Positions 1 to 8,800 of a DNA stretch of 64,000 nt are shown piece after piece. Made by a program: the position numbers and the translations under genes. The notes beneath the pieces were generated by a model, which worked only from the letters and a program-made list of their open reading frames with translations, had not been told where the DNA came from and did no database searches. The DNA is from Pseudomonas kuykendallii (GTDB lineage: Bacteria > Pseudomonadota > Gammaproteobacteria > Pseudomonadales > Pseudomonadaceae): contig NZ_FNNU01000004.1 of NCBI RefSeq assembly GCF_900106975.1, positions 248,001 to 312,000 on the forward strand, given 5' to 3'. Each line of letters starts with the position of its first letter. Within the stretch, counting starts at the first letter, position 1.

Positions 1-233
1 GCCATGGCCAGGTCGAGGATCGGAATGGTACCGCCGCGAATGCTGGCGACGCCGCGCACGACCGGGCTCGATTTCGGCATGATGGTGAGTTTCGGGCACT
101 GCAGCACCTCCTTCACCTTGAACACGTTGATGCCGTACAGCTGTTTTCCGTCCAGGCGGAACAGCAGCAGCTCGAGGCGGTTCTGCCCCACCAGCTGAGT
201 TCGCTGGTTAACCGAATCCAATACACCGGCCAT
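1..233 (-). CDS. cheV: CheV-type chemotaxis coupling protein, N-terminal fragment
   Basis: This is the first 77 codons of a gene that runs off the left edge of the window. The reading frame on the minus strand begins MAGVLDSVNQ and contains the CheW-like signature of a receptor-kinase coupling domain (LELLLFRLDG, then YGINVFKVKEV, then VVRGVASIRGG and IPILDL). The ATG at 233 follows an AGAGGA ribosome binding site. CheV proteins join a CheW domain to a receiver domain and link chemoreceptors to CheA. Only the CheW part is visible here, so plain CheW is not excluded, but CheV beside flgA is the arrangement I recall from PAO1 (PA3349-PA3350). It is divergent from flgA. Confidence 0.85.
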   Translation of the reverse strand, partial: MAGVLDSVNQRTQLVGQNRLELLLFRLDGKQLYGINVFKVKEVLQCPKLTIMPKSSPVVRGVASIRGGTIPILDLAM

Positions 234-281
234 GCCAGATTCCTCTAAATGAATGTCCCGCGTCTGCTCAGGTTAGCAGGC

Positions 282-296
282 GGCACGACCCTTGCT
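282..296 (+). promoter_or_regulatory. sigma-54 (RpoN) type promoter of flgA
   Basis: The sequence GGCACGACCCTTGCT has the invariant GG (282-283) and GC (294-295) dinucleotides 10 bases apart, as in the RpoN consensus TGGCACG-N4-TTGCT. Transcription would start near 306-308. This fits flgA belonging to the FleQ/RpoN class of flagellar genes in P. aeruginosa. The promoter identity is inferred from the motif alone. Confidence 0.75.
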
Positions 297-338
297 ATCT
301 CACCTGTCATGAAAGAACTCACGACATTTTTTCGACGC

Positions 339-1067
339 ATGATGTCAAAACGACAGCGCATGTCTCGTGTTTTACCCACTTTGTGCGGGCTCGGCTACAC
401 CGGTCTGGTGTTGGCCCAGCAAACCATGCCTGAGCAACTTATCGACACGACCCAGGGATTTCTTGAATTCGCCGTGGAAGATTATCTGCGTACCGTGGAC
501 ATACCGGGCCGCTACGAAATCCAGGTCAACCGGCTCGATCCGCGCCTGCGCCTGCCGCTGTGCGATCAGGAGCTGAACGCCAAGCTGGAAAGCCCGGCCC
601 AACCGATCGGGCGGGTCACGATTAAGGTCAGCTGCGACGGCAGTTCGCCGTGGAGCGTGTTCGTTCCGGCCCAGGTGAAGGTGTTCCGCGACGTCGTGGT
701 GGTCAAGCGCCCGCTGACCCGCGGCAGCATTATCGGCGACGCCGATGTCGCGCTGGCGGAACGGGACACCGGAACCCTCGGCCAGGCCTTCCTCGTCGCT
801 ACCGAGCAGGCGGTCGGCAGCAAGCTGACACGACCGGTGGTCGCCGACCAGGCGATCCTCCTGACGAGCCTGGAAAAAGCCGACGTGATCGCCAAGGGCG
901 ACCACGTGGTGATCAAGGCGCAAAGCGGCGCCATCAACGTGAACATGCCCGGCGAAGCACTTTCGGCGGGCGCTCCAGGCGAGCAGATCCGGGTCAGGAA
1001 CCTGCAGTCTCAACGTGTGATCAAGGCCCGGGTGACCGGCCCGGGCGTGGTAGAAGTGGCTATGTAA
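339..1067 (+). CDS. flgA: Flagellar basal body P-ring assembly chaperone FlgA
   Basis: FlgA is the periplasmic chaperone that helps FlgI form the P ring of the flagellar basal body. The protein has an N-terminal export signal (basic KRQR, hydrophobic core, then LVLAQQ), a middle region with paired cysteines (PLCDQEL and VSCDGS) and the C-terminal SAF-like domain (residues about 110-240) ending in GVVEVAM. The open frame extends upstream to 249 and has in-frame ATGs at 309, 339, 342 and 360. I prefer 339 or 342 because the sigma-54 element at 282-296 would start the transcript near 307, making 249 impossible and 309 almost leaderless. No start has a good Shine-Dalgarno sequence. flgM follows after 143 bp that hold a separate promoter. 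Confidence 0.9.
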   Translation: MMSKRQRMSRVLPTLCGLGYTGLVLAQQTMPEQLIDTTQGFLEFAVEDYLRTVDIPGRYEIQVNRLDPRLRLPLCDQELNAKLESPAQPIGRVTIKVSCDGSSPWSVFVPAQVKVFRDVVVVKRPLTRGSIIGDADVALAERDTGTLGQAFLVATEQAVGSKLTRPVVADQAILLTSLEKADVIAKGDHVVIKAQSGAINVNMPGEALSAGAPGEQIRVRNLQSQRVIKARVTGPGVVEVAM

Positions 1068-1144
1068 GGCATGAAACGGCTGGCGTGCAGACAGGACGGT
1101 TCTTTACACTGGCGGACGGCGCAAATCTTTTTGCTCTGTCTCGC

Positions 1145-1171
1145 TAAAGTTATCGGCGTGATCGCCGAAAA
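1145..1171 (+). promoter_or_regulatory. FliA (sigma-28) promoter of flgMN
   Basis: TAAAGTTA (1145-1152), exactly 11 bases, then GCCGAAAA (1164-1171) matches the FliA consensus TAAAGTTT-N11-GCCGATAA at 14 of 16 positions. It lies about 40 bp before the flgM start, so the anti-sigma factor would be under control of the sigma factor it inhibits, which is the usual feedback arrangement. Confidence 0.88.
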
Positions 1172-1210
1172 GCTGGGCAAGCGTCCAGACACCGTCCGAG
1201 GTTTTGCATC

Positions 1211-1540
1211 ATGGTTATCGACTTCAACCGGCCCAACAATGCCGTTACGCCGTCTTCGACGACGCGTACCAGCAGCAGCCAGCCCGGCAGTCGCACCGAA
1301 GCCGCCGCCGACAGCAAAGCGAGCAGCACCGTCGAGCAGACCCCAGCCAAGGGCGGCGAACCCGTGCAGCTCAGCCAGGAGGCACAGCAATTGCAGTCCG
1401 TTAGCGACAAGCTGCGTGACCTGCCCACCGTCGATAGCGAGAAGGTCGCCCGGCTCAAGCAGGCGATCACCGAAGGTAGCTATCAGGTCGACAGCAAACG
1501 CGTCGCCAGCAAACTGCTCGATTTCGAGTCCCAGCGTTAG
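1211..1540 (+). CDS. flgM: Anti-sigma-28 factor FlgM
   Basis: FlgM binds FliA (sigma-28) and holds back late flagellar genes until it is exported through the completed hook-basal body. The 109-residue protein starts [10 protein letters not shown], has a disordered Ser/Thr/Ala-rich N-terminal half, and a C-terminal helical region ([12 protein letters not shown] onward, then [13 protein letters not shown] and SKLLDFE) typical of the FliA-binding segment. Length is normal for the family. It is preceded by a strong FliA-type promoter at 1145-1171 and followed 51 bp later by flgN, so the two probably form an operon. Confidence 0.95.
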   Translation: MVIDFNRPNNAVTPSSTTRTSSSQPGSRTEAAADSKASSTVEQTPAKGGEPVQLSQEAQQLQSVSDKLRDLPTVDSEKVARLKQAITEGSYQVDSKRVASKLLDFESQR

Positions 1541-1591
1541 CTTCAGGCCGCGCTGGGGATTTTGGACGCTTGATTCCCAGAGCCCGCCGCC

Positions 1592-2059
1592 ATGAACGAC
1601 ACGACCCTGCTGCACCTGTTCAGCGAAGATATCGGCCACGCCGAGCAGTTGCTTGAATTGCTCGAGAGCGAGACTCAGGCCCTGACGAGTCAGGACCTCA
1701 CCTCCCTGGAAACCATCCTCACCAGCAAGCAGACCCTGCTCGCCCTGCTCGACCAGCATGGCCGGGCACGGAGTCGCGTGCTCGTCTCGCTGAACCTGAG
1801 CGCCGACCGCGCGGGACTGCAGGCACTCGCCAAGGCCTCGGCGCAGGGCGAGGAACTGCTCGCCGCCGGCGATCGGCTCAGCGCACTGCTGCGTGAATGC
1901 CAGGACACCAACCTGCGCAATGGACGGCTGATTCGCGCCAGCCAGACCAGTGTCACCAAGCTGCTCGGAATCCTTCGCGGCGCAGAGGTGCCCAACCTCT
2001 ACAATAACCGTGGAGCGACGTCGCGCGTCGGCTATCAGCGTCCCTTGAGCCAGGCATAA
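1592..2059 (+). CDS. flgN: Flagellar export chaperone FlgN
   Basis: FlgN is the cytoplasmic chaperone for the hook-filament junction proteins FlgK and FlgL. The 155-residue product is almost wholly alpha-helical and rich in Leu, Glu and Gln (HLFSEDIGHAEQLLELLESE at the start), with the late NGRLI segment usual in FlgN followed by a flexible tail (NNRGATSRVGYQRP). Its position directly after flgM is conserved in Pseudomonas. A promoter for this gene alone is not evident, so it most likely depends on the FliA promoter before flgM. Confidence 0.93.
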   Translation: MNDTTLLHLFSEDIGHAEQLLELLESETQALTSQDLTSLETILTSKQTLLALLDQHGRARSRVLVSLNLSADRAGLQALAKASAQGEELLAAGDRLSALLRECQDTNLRNGRLIRASQTSVTKLLGILRGAEVPNLYNNRGATSRVGYQRPLSQA

Positions 2060-2133
2060 ATCCCTGAAATAAGAACGACATGCAGCCGTGTTGCCCGTAT
2101 GCTAGCGCAGCCTATTGCCGGGAGAACGCTGGA

Positions 2134-2868
2134 GTGCCGAACCCCTTCATCGAGGAGAATGGTCCGCAAGAGCCCAGGCTGCTTAGAGCTCCGCTGGAGA
2201 TCTTCGCCAACCTGCGCCTGCTGCAGCAGAACCATGACCCTCTCGTCATCACCTTCGAAGGCCGCTCGCAGCGTTTCCAGAGTTTCGTGGTCCAGGTCGA
2301 CCGCGAGCGCAACCTGCTGGCCCTCGACGAACTGATACCCAACGACGGCGAACGCTATCTGCAAGCCGGCGAGTCCTTCCACGTCGAAGGTTTCCACGAG
2401 GGCGTGCGCATCGCCTGGGATTGCGAGCAGAAGCTCTACATCGGTGAGCTCGAAGGCGCCCGCGCGTACTGGGCGACGCAGCCCGAGGAGATGCTCTACC
2501 ACCAGCGTCGGGGCGCCTTCCGCGCGGTGCTGAAACTGACCCAGCCGGTCCAGGTGAGCCTGGACGGCGACAAACTCAGGACCTCGATCGTCGGCCAGAT
2601 GCTCGACATCTCCGCCACGGGCTGCAAGTTGCGCTTCACCGGTGACGTCACCGACCGTCTCAATCCGGGCGAAGTCTACGAGCGCCTGACCGCCGAGCTG
2701 CCGTTCGGCGCGGTCACCACGTCGGCGGAGCTGCGTCACCAGCGCCATGACGCGAGGCTCGACGTGACCTTCTGCGGGCTGCGCTTCTTCCGCCTCAACG
2801 GGCTCGAACAGCGCGCGGTCGAGCGCTTCGTCTATCAGCTGCAGCGCGAAGCCCGTCGCCTCGACTGA
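2134..2868 (+). CDS. ycgR: PilZ-domain flagellar brake protein YcgR
   Basis: YcgR binds cyclic di-GMP and slows the flagellar motor. The protein has an N-terminal YcgR domain (about residues 10-115) and a C-terminal PilZ domain. The PilZ c-di-GMP contacts are visible: an Arg-rich RRGAFR motif near residue 124 and DISATGCKL (the D/N-x-S-x-x-G motif) near residue 158. I chose the GTG at 2134 because GGGAGAA lies 7 bases before it and the homologous proteins begin near here. The open frame continues back to an ATG at 2080 that has no ribosome binding site. It follows flgN on the same strand by 74 bp, which fits its motility role. Confidence 0.9.
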   Translation: MPNPFIEENGPQEPRLLRAPLEIFANLRLLQQNHDPLVITFEGRSQRFQSFVVQVDRERNLLALDELIPNDGERYLQAGESFHVEGFHEGVRIAWDCEQKLYIGELEGARAYWATQPEEMLYHQRRGAFRAVLKLTQPVQVSLDGDKLRTSIVGQMLDISATGCKLRFTGDVTDRLNPGEVYERLTAELPFGAVTTSAELRHQRHDARLDVTFCGLRFFRLNGLEQRAVERFVYQLQREARRLD

Positions 2869-2878
2869 GCCCCGCCGA

Positions 2879-4177
2879 TCAGCCGCTCGGCGGCGATTCC
2901 GACGACACGCCCCCCTCCCCGCTCTGCATCTGCGCTTCCACCACCTGCCCATCGACCCGCGGATCGAGCGCCGCCGTCAGGGGCGAGCTGGCCGTGCTGT
3001 CAGGCATCGGGATGTGCTGCAGCGGCGCATCGTCGACCTGATGCAGGTTGGTCACCGCTTCCGGGCGGATCCGCCAGACCAGGATCAGCGCGCACAGGCT
3101 GACGAAGGCATACAGCATGTTCGCGCCCAGGTACTTCATCAGCACGCCGGCGAGCAGCGGACCGACGCAGGCACCAATGCCGAAGGTGACCAGCAGCATG
3201 GCGCTCAGCGACACCCGGCGCTCGGCTTCCACATGGTCGTTGGAAAACGCCACCGCCAGCGGATAAAGACTGAACTGCAACAGGCTGACGACGAAGCCGA
3301 GCGGCAGCAGCACCGCCAGCGGCACCTCGCCCAGCAGCGCCAGCGGAAGCGCCGCCACGCTCAGCAGCAAGGCGCAGGCGCGAATCAGCCAGGCGCGGTC
3401 GCGACGATCGGAAATCCACCCTAGCGGCCACTGCACCAGCAACGCCGCGAGGATGCAGCTGCCCATGAACACGCCGACCTGCTGCGTCGACAGTCCCAGG
3501 CGCGTGGCGTACAGCGGCGCCAGGCCATAGAAGGAGCCGATAAGCAGTCCCGAGACCAGCACGGTGGTCAACGATTGTGGCACCCGGCGGATGAAGAAAC
3601 GCGGTTCCAGCGGCGCCGGATGCAGCGCGGCGGGGTGAATCTTGCGAGTCGCCGCCACCGGCACCAGGCACAGCGCAAAACACATCGCCACCAGCATCAG
3701 CAGCTCGATGCCGAGGCCCGGGTGGACCACCAGGACCATCTGCCCCAGCACCAGTCCGAGGTACGAGGCGATCATGTAGCCACCGAATACCCGCCCACGC
3801 TGGCTGGCCTCGGCCTGATCGTTCAGCCAGCTTTCGATCACCATGTACTGGCACATCATGCCCAGGCCCACCAGCATGCGCAGGATCAGCCAAGCGGGCA
3901 GCCAGTCGATCAGGCCATGCCCCAGCACCGCGGCGGTTACGATCGCCGCGCAGGTGGAATAGGCGCGAATGTGGCCGACCCGGGCGATCAGCCGGTGGCC
4001 GGTCTTGCCGCCCAGCGCCAGGCCGAAATAGTTGGCGGCCATCAAGGCGCCCACCCAGAGCCCGTCGACGCTCTTCGACAGACGCAGGGCCAGGTAGGTG
4101 CTGAGCAACCCCGAGCCGAGCAGCATCAGGGTGGTGGCCAGGTACAGCGGGCCGAAAGACTTCCAGATCCTGGACAT
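2879..4177 (-). CDS. MFS transporter, YcaD-like
   Basis: A 432-residue inner-membrane carrier with about 12 hydrophobic segments. It resembles the YcaD branch of the major facilitator superfamily, with small-residue-rich early helices (MAANYFGLALGG) and a conserved VIESWLN segment before a short charged loop. The substrate cannot be read from sequence. The start at 4177 (MSRIWKSFGPLY) begins right before the first membrane helix and has AGGAG upstream; an ATG at 4276 would add a hydrophilic extension lying inside the upstream gene. The C-terminal tail after about residue 385 is polar. It lies 52 bp downstream of the glutamine-synthetase-like gene and is probably co-transcribed with it, so transport of an amine or its gamma-glutamyl derivative is a reasonable but unproven guess. 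Confidence 0.85.
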   Translation of the reverse strand: MSRIWKSFGPLYLATTLMLLGSGLLSTYLALRLSKSVDGLWVGALMAANYFGLALGGKTGHRLIARVGHIRAYSTCAAIVTAAVLGHGLIDWLPAWLILRMLVGLGMMCQYMVIESWLNDQAEASQRGRVFGGYMIASYLGLVLGQMVLVVHPGLGIELLMLVAMCFALCLVPVAATRKIHPAALHPAPLEPRFFIRRVPQSLTTVLVSGLLIGSFYGLAPLYATRLGLSTQQVGVFMGSCILAALLVQWPLGWISDRRDRAWLIRACALLLSVAALPLALLGEVPLAVLLPLGFVVSLLQFSLYPLAVAFSNDHVEAERRVSLSAMLLVTFGIGACVGPLLAGVLMKYLGANMLYAFVSLCALILVWRIRPEAVTNLHQVDDAPLQHIPMPDSTASSPLTAALDPRVDGQVVEAQMQSGEGGVSSESPPSG

Positions 4178-4229
4178 CGAGGCGGGAAACTCCTGCTGGG
4201 GCCGGACCGCCTGAGCGGCCCGGCGGAGG

Positions 4230-5573
4230 TCACGCCTGGGCGGCGAGAACGCGGCGTTCCCAGGGCGTGATTTCATCGAAGAAGCTGGTCAGCTCCATCG
4301 CCTTGCTGGCGATGTAGCCTTCGATGAACTCGCGACCGAACAGTTCCCGCGCCAGCTGGCTGCGGCGCAGACGCTCCAGCGCGGCGTGCATGGTACTCGG
4401 CAGGGTCAGTTCGTCCGGCACCACGAACTCGCCCTGGATCGCCGCGCTCGGCTCCAGCTCGCGCTCGATGCCGTGCAGCCCGGCGGCCAGGCTGGCGGCG
4501 ATGGCGAGGTACGGGTTGGCGTCCGCGCCGGGCAGACGGTTCTCCACCCGTCGCGCGACCGGCGAGCTGGCCGGGATGCGCAGGCCCGCGGCGCGGTTGT
4601 CGTGGGACCAGCAGGCGTTGTTCGGCGAAGCGAAGGGATGGCAGAGGCGCTGGTAGGAATTGACGTTCGGCGCGAACAGCAGGGTGAAGTCCGCCAGCGC
4701 CGCCTGCTGACCGCCAATGAAATGGCGGAACGCGGCGGTCGGCTCGCCCTGCTCATCGCTGAAAATATTCCTGCCACTGCCCTGCTCCACCAGGCTCTGG
4801 TGGATGTGCATCGAGCTGCCGGGGGTTTTCGCCAACGGTTTGGCCATGCACACCACGGTGATGCCGTGCTTGAGCGCGACCTCCTTGAGCAGGTGCTTGA
4901 AGAGGAACGTCTGGTCGGCCAGCAGCAAGGGATCGCCGTGCAGCAGGTTGATCTCGAACTGGCTGACGCCCATCTCGTGCATGAAGGTGTCGCGCGGCAG
5001 GCCGAGCGCCGCCATGCAGCGATAGACTTCCTCGAAGAACGGCCGCAGGCCGTTGTTGGAGCTCACGCTGAACGCCGAATGGCCATCCTCTCGCCGCCCG
5101 TCCAGCCCCAGTGGCGGCTGGAACGGCTGGTGCGGGTCGCTGTTCGGCGCGAAGACGAAGAACTCCAGCTCGGTCGCCACCACGGGCGCCAGGCCGCGCT
5201 CGGCATAGCGGGCGATGACCTGCTTCAGCAACCCGCGGGTGGACAGCCCCGAGCAACCGCCTTCCAGTTCGTCGGCATCGCAGATCGCTAGCGCGCGGGG
5301 CGTCTGGCTCCACGGCAGGCGGTGGATCTGCGCCGGGTCGGCGACCAGCGCCAGGTCGCCATCGTCGCTGCCGTAGAAACGCGCCGGCGGGTAGCCGCCC
5401 ATGATGCATTGCAGCAACACGCCGCGCGCCAGTTGCAGGCGGCGGCCTTCGAGGAACCCCTCGGCCGTCATCACCTTGCCGCGAGGCACGCCATTGAGAT
5501 CGGGCGTGACGCACTCGATTTCGTCGATACCGGCCAATCGTTCGGCGAGTGGGCTGCGGCCGCTGCTGGTCAT
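4230..5573 (-). CDS. Glutamine synthetase family protein, probable gamma-glutamylpolyamine synthetase
   Basis: A 447-residue GS-III-like enzyme of the PuuA/PauA group, which ligate glutamate to amines such as putrescine using ATP so that they can be catabolised. Visible family features are the beta-grasp N-terminal domain with VTPDLNGVPRGK, the metal-binding Glu segment (VVATELEFFVFAP), HEMGVSQFEINL, the ATP/metal motif GSSMHIHQSL and the catalytic C-terminal block VENRLPGADANPYLA. The start at 5573 (MTSSGRSP) has AAGGAA 8 bases upstream. In PAO1 the comparable gene, as I recall, is PA3356, one of several pauA paralogues induced by polyamines. Substrate choice among paralogues is not visible. 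The downstream MFS gene follows after 52 bp. Confidence 0.85.
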   Translation of the reverse strand: MTSSGRSPLAERLAGIDEIECVTPDLNGVPRGKVMTAEGFLEGRRLQLARGVLLQCIMGGYPPARFYGSDDGDLALVADPAQIHRLPWSQTPRALAICDADELEGGCSGLSTRGLLKQVIARYAERGLAPVVATELEFFVFAPNSDPHQPFQPPLGLDGRREDGHSAFSVSSNNGLRPFFEEVYRCMAALGLPRDTFMHEMGVSQFEINLLHGDPLLLADQTFLFKHLLKEVALKHGITVVCMAKPLAKTPGSSMHIHQSLVEQGSGRNIFSDEQGEPTAAFRHFIGGQQAALADFTLLFAPNVNSYQRLCHPFASPNNACWSHDNRAAGLRIPASSPVARRVENRLPGADANPYLAIAASLAAGLHGIERELEPSAAIQGEFVVPDELTLPSTMHAALERLRRSQLARELFGREFIEGYIASKAMELTSFFDEITPWERRVLAAQA

Positions 5574-5731
5574 TGCGTCTGTTCCTTGATCATTCTGAAA
5601 GCCGGGATTCGGCGAGGTGGACAAAATACGCATCAGCCGTTCGAAATATCAAGCATCGGGCAATGGCCAGGCGCGCGGGTGTCGCATTGATATCGGGAGT
5701 GGCAGGCAAAGCGGCGCGAATGCGCGAAAGA

Positions 5732-5806
5732 TGGCGTCCCCTACTGGAGTCGAACCAGTATCTAGCCCTTAGGAGGGGCTTATTCTATCCATTGAACTAA
5801 GGGGAC
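5732..5806 (-). tRNA. tRNA-Arg (anticodon CCU)
   Basis: Read on the minus strand the segment folds as a full cloverleaf: acceptor GTCCCCT pairing with AGGGGAC, D arm GTTC/GAAT, anticodon stem AGCCC/GGGCT with loop CTCCTAA (anticodon CCU, reading AGG), and T arm ACTGG-TTCGACT-CCAGT, with an encoded CCA end. AGG is a rare arginine codon in a genome like this one. No integrated element or att-like direct repeat is seen beside its 3' end. Confidence 0.96.
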
Positions 5807-5891
5807 AACGCCGCGGCGAAGCTTGCCGCCGCGACGGGGCCGCATGTTAGCGAGGCCGGCGCGGTTTGTCATGCGGCGGCACGCGCCGCGA

Positions 5892-8800
5892 TCAGGCCGC
5901 TGGTTCGTAAAGATGCAGCACCTGCACCTCCCCCGCCTGCAACCGCGCCAGCAAACGGCGTTTCTCCTGCCTCGCCGCCTCCAGCGCGCGCTGCTTGACG
6001 TGACCGTAGCCGCGAATCTGCTCCGGCAACTCGGCGATCGCCACCGCCGTGCGGTAGTTGGCCTCGTTCAGGACGCCGAGCAGGTGGTCGACATCCGCCT
6101 CGTAGTCGGCGATCAGCTCGCGCTCCAGGCGCCGCTCGGCACTGTGCCCGAACGGATCGAGCACGCTGCCGCGCAGGAACTTGAACATCGCCAGCACGCG
6201 GAAAGCGCCGAGCATCCACGGACCGAACTCACGCTTGCGCGGCTCGCCGGTGCGCGGGTCCGGGCGGCTCAGCCAGCTCGGCGCCAAGTGGAACTGCAGG
6301 CGATAGTCGCCCTCGAACTGCGCCTCCAGCTGCCGGCGGAACGTCTCGTCGCTGTAGAGCCGCGCCACTTCGTACTCGTCCTTGTAGGCCAGCAGCTTGA
6401 AGTAGTAGCGCGCCACCGCTGCGGTGAGCGCCTGCTGCGGACCACGGTCGACACCTTGCACGCGCTCCACCAGTGCCCGGTAGCGCTCGGCATAAGCCGC
6501 GTTCTGGTAGTCGCGCAGCAGCGCCATGCGGTGGGCGATCACCTCATCGAGGCCCTCGCAGCGCGGCGCCGTCATCTCTTCCGGCTGAACCAGGCGCTCC
6601 ACCGCGGCCAGATCATGGGCGGCGCGCCGGCCCCAGAGGAATGCCTGGCGGTTCGCCTCCACCGCTACCGCGTTCAGCGTGATGGCCTGCTCGATGGCTT
6701 CGGCGGAAACCGGCACCAGGCCCTTCTGATAGGCGTAGCCGAGCATGAACAGGTTGCTGGCGATGCTGTCGCCGAGCAGCCGGCTGGCCAGTCGCGTCGC
6801 ATCGATGAAATGGATGCGCTCGCCGCCGACCGCTTCCGCCAGCGCCTCCCGCATCGCCGCACCGGGCACTTGCGCATCCGGGTTGCGGGTGAACTCGGCC
6901 GTGGGCGACTCGTGGCTGTTGATCACCGCGTGGGCGATGTTCTCGTTGAGCTTGGCCAGGGATTCCTCGCTGGCGGCGACCACCAGATCGCAGCCCAGCA
7001 GGAGATCGGTCTCACCGGCGGCGATGCGCACGGCGTGGATGTCCGACTGCCGCGCGGCGATGCGGATATGGCTGATCACCGGGCCGAACTTCTGCGCCAG
7101 GCCGGCTTGGTCGAGCACCGTGCAGCCCTTGCCTTCCAGATGCGCCGCCATTCCGAGCAACGCGCCGACGGTGGTCACGCCGCTGCCGCCGACGCCCGGC
7201 AGGAGGATGTTCCAGGGCCGCGTCAGCGCCGGCTGGCGCGGTTCGGGCAGCGCCTCGAACAAGGCCTTGGCGCCCATCGCCGCCGGTTTGCGCAGGCTGC
7301 CGCCATGCACGGTGACGAAACTCGGGCAGAACCCTTCGACGCAGCTGAAATCCTTGTTGCAGGCGCTCTGGTCGATCTGCCGCTTGCGTCCCAGCTCGGT
7401 TTCCAGCGGCAGCACCGACAGGCAATTGGACTTCACGCTGCAGTCGCCGCACCCCTCGCACACCGCCGGATTGATGAACGCGCGCTTCGCCGGGTCGACC
7501 AGCTTTCCGCGTTTGCGCCGGCGGCGTTTTTCGGTGGCGCAGGTCTGGTCGTAGATGATCACCGAGACGCCCTTGAACGCGCGCAACTCGCGCTGCACGG
7601 CGTCCAGCTCGCGGCGGTGGTGGAAGCTGACGATAGGCGCAAAGCCGGCGCGACTGGGGTACTTGTCCGGCTCGTCGCTGACCAGAGCGATGCGTTTCAC
7701 CCCTTCGGCGAAGATCTGCTGGCTGAGCTGGTCGACGCGCAACTCGCCGTCGATGGGCTGGCCCCCGGTCATCGCCACCGCGTCGTTGTAGAGGATTTTG
7801 TAGGTGATGTTGACCCCGGCCGCCACGGCCGCGCGCACGGCCAGGTGGCCGGAATGGAAATAGGTGCCGTCGCCGAGGTTCTGGAACACGTGGGCGGTTT
7901 CGGTGAACGGCGCCTGGCCGATCCAGGTGGCGCCCTCGCCGCCCATCTGGGTGAAGGTGTCCGTGCTGCGGTCCATCCACTGGGTCATGTAGTGGCAGCC
8001 GATACCACCCTGCGCGCGACTGCCTTCCGGCACCTTGGTCGAGCTGTTGTGCGGGCAGCCGGAACAGAAATGCGGGGTGCGCTGGGTATGGTGGCGCGGC
8101 GCGGCGAGGGCTTTTTCCTTGGCGTCGAGGAACGCCAGGCGCTCCTCGATGGCCGCGCTGCTATAGATCGGCGCCAGGCGCCGGGCGATGACCCGGGCGA
8201 TCATCGCCGGGGTCAGCTCGGCCAGGTTGGGCAGCAGCGAGGCGCCCTGCTCGTCGAACTCACCGACCACACGCGGGCGCTTGCCTACCGGCCAGTTGTA
8301 GAGCTGCCCGGTGAGCTGGTCCTCGATGATGCTGCGTTTTTCCTCCACCACCAGAATCTCGTCGAGCCCTTCGGCGAACTCGTGCACCGAGACCGGCTCC
8401 AGCGGCCAGCTCATGCCAACCTTGAGCACCCGCAGACCGACCTGGGCGCACAAGGCCTCGTCCAGGCCGAGGTCTTCCAGTGCCTGGCGCACATCGAGAT
8501 AGGACTTGCCGGTGGTGATGATGCCGAGGCGCGGACTGGGCGAATCGAGCATCACTTTGTTCAGCCGGTTGGCGCGGGCAAAGGCGCGCGCGGCGTAGAT
8601 CTTGAAGGTGTTGAGGCGTTTTTCCTGGGCCAGCGGCGGGTCCGGCCAGCGGATATGCACGCCGTCCTCGGGCAGCGCGAAATCCTCCGGCAAGGCGACC
8701 TGGATGCGCAGCGGATCGACATCCACCACCGCCGAGGAATCGACGTTCTCGGCGATGGTCTTCAGCGCCACCCAGCAGCCGCTGTAGCGTGACAGCTCCC

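Noticed and set aside
5732-5806. tRNA-Arg as attachment site of an integrated island
   Set aside because: No integrase, direct repeat of the tRNA 3' end, or change in base composition is seen nearby; both flanks are ordinary core genes.
5807-5891. GC-rich hairpin (CGCGGCG-AAGCTTGC-CGCCGCG) between the oxidoreductase and tRNA-Arg as a terminator
   Set aside because: No T run follows on the minus strand, so I cannot support a terminator call.
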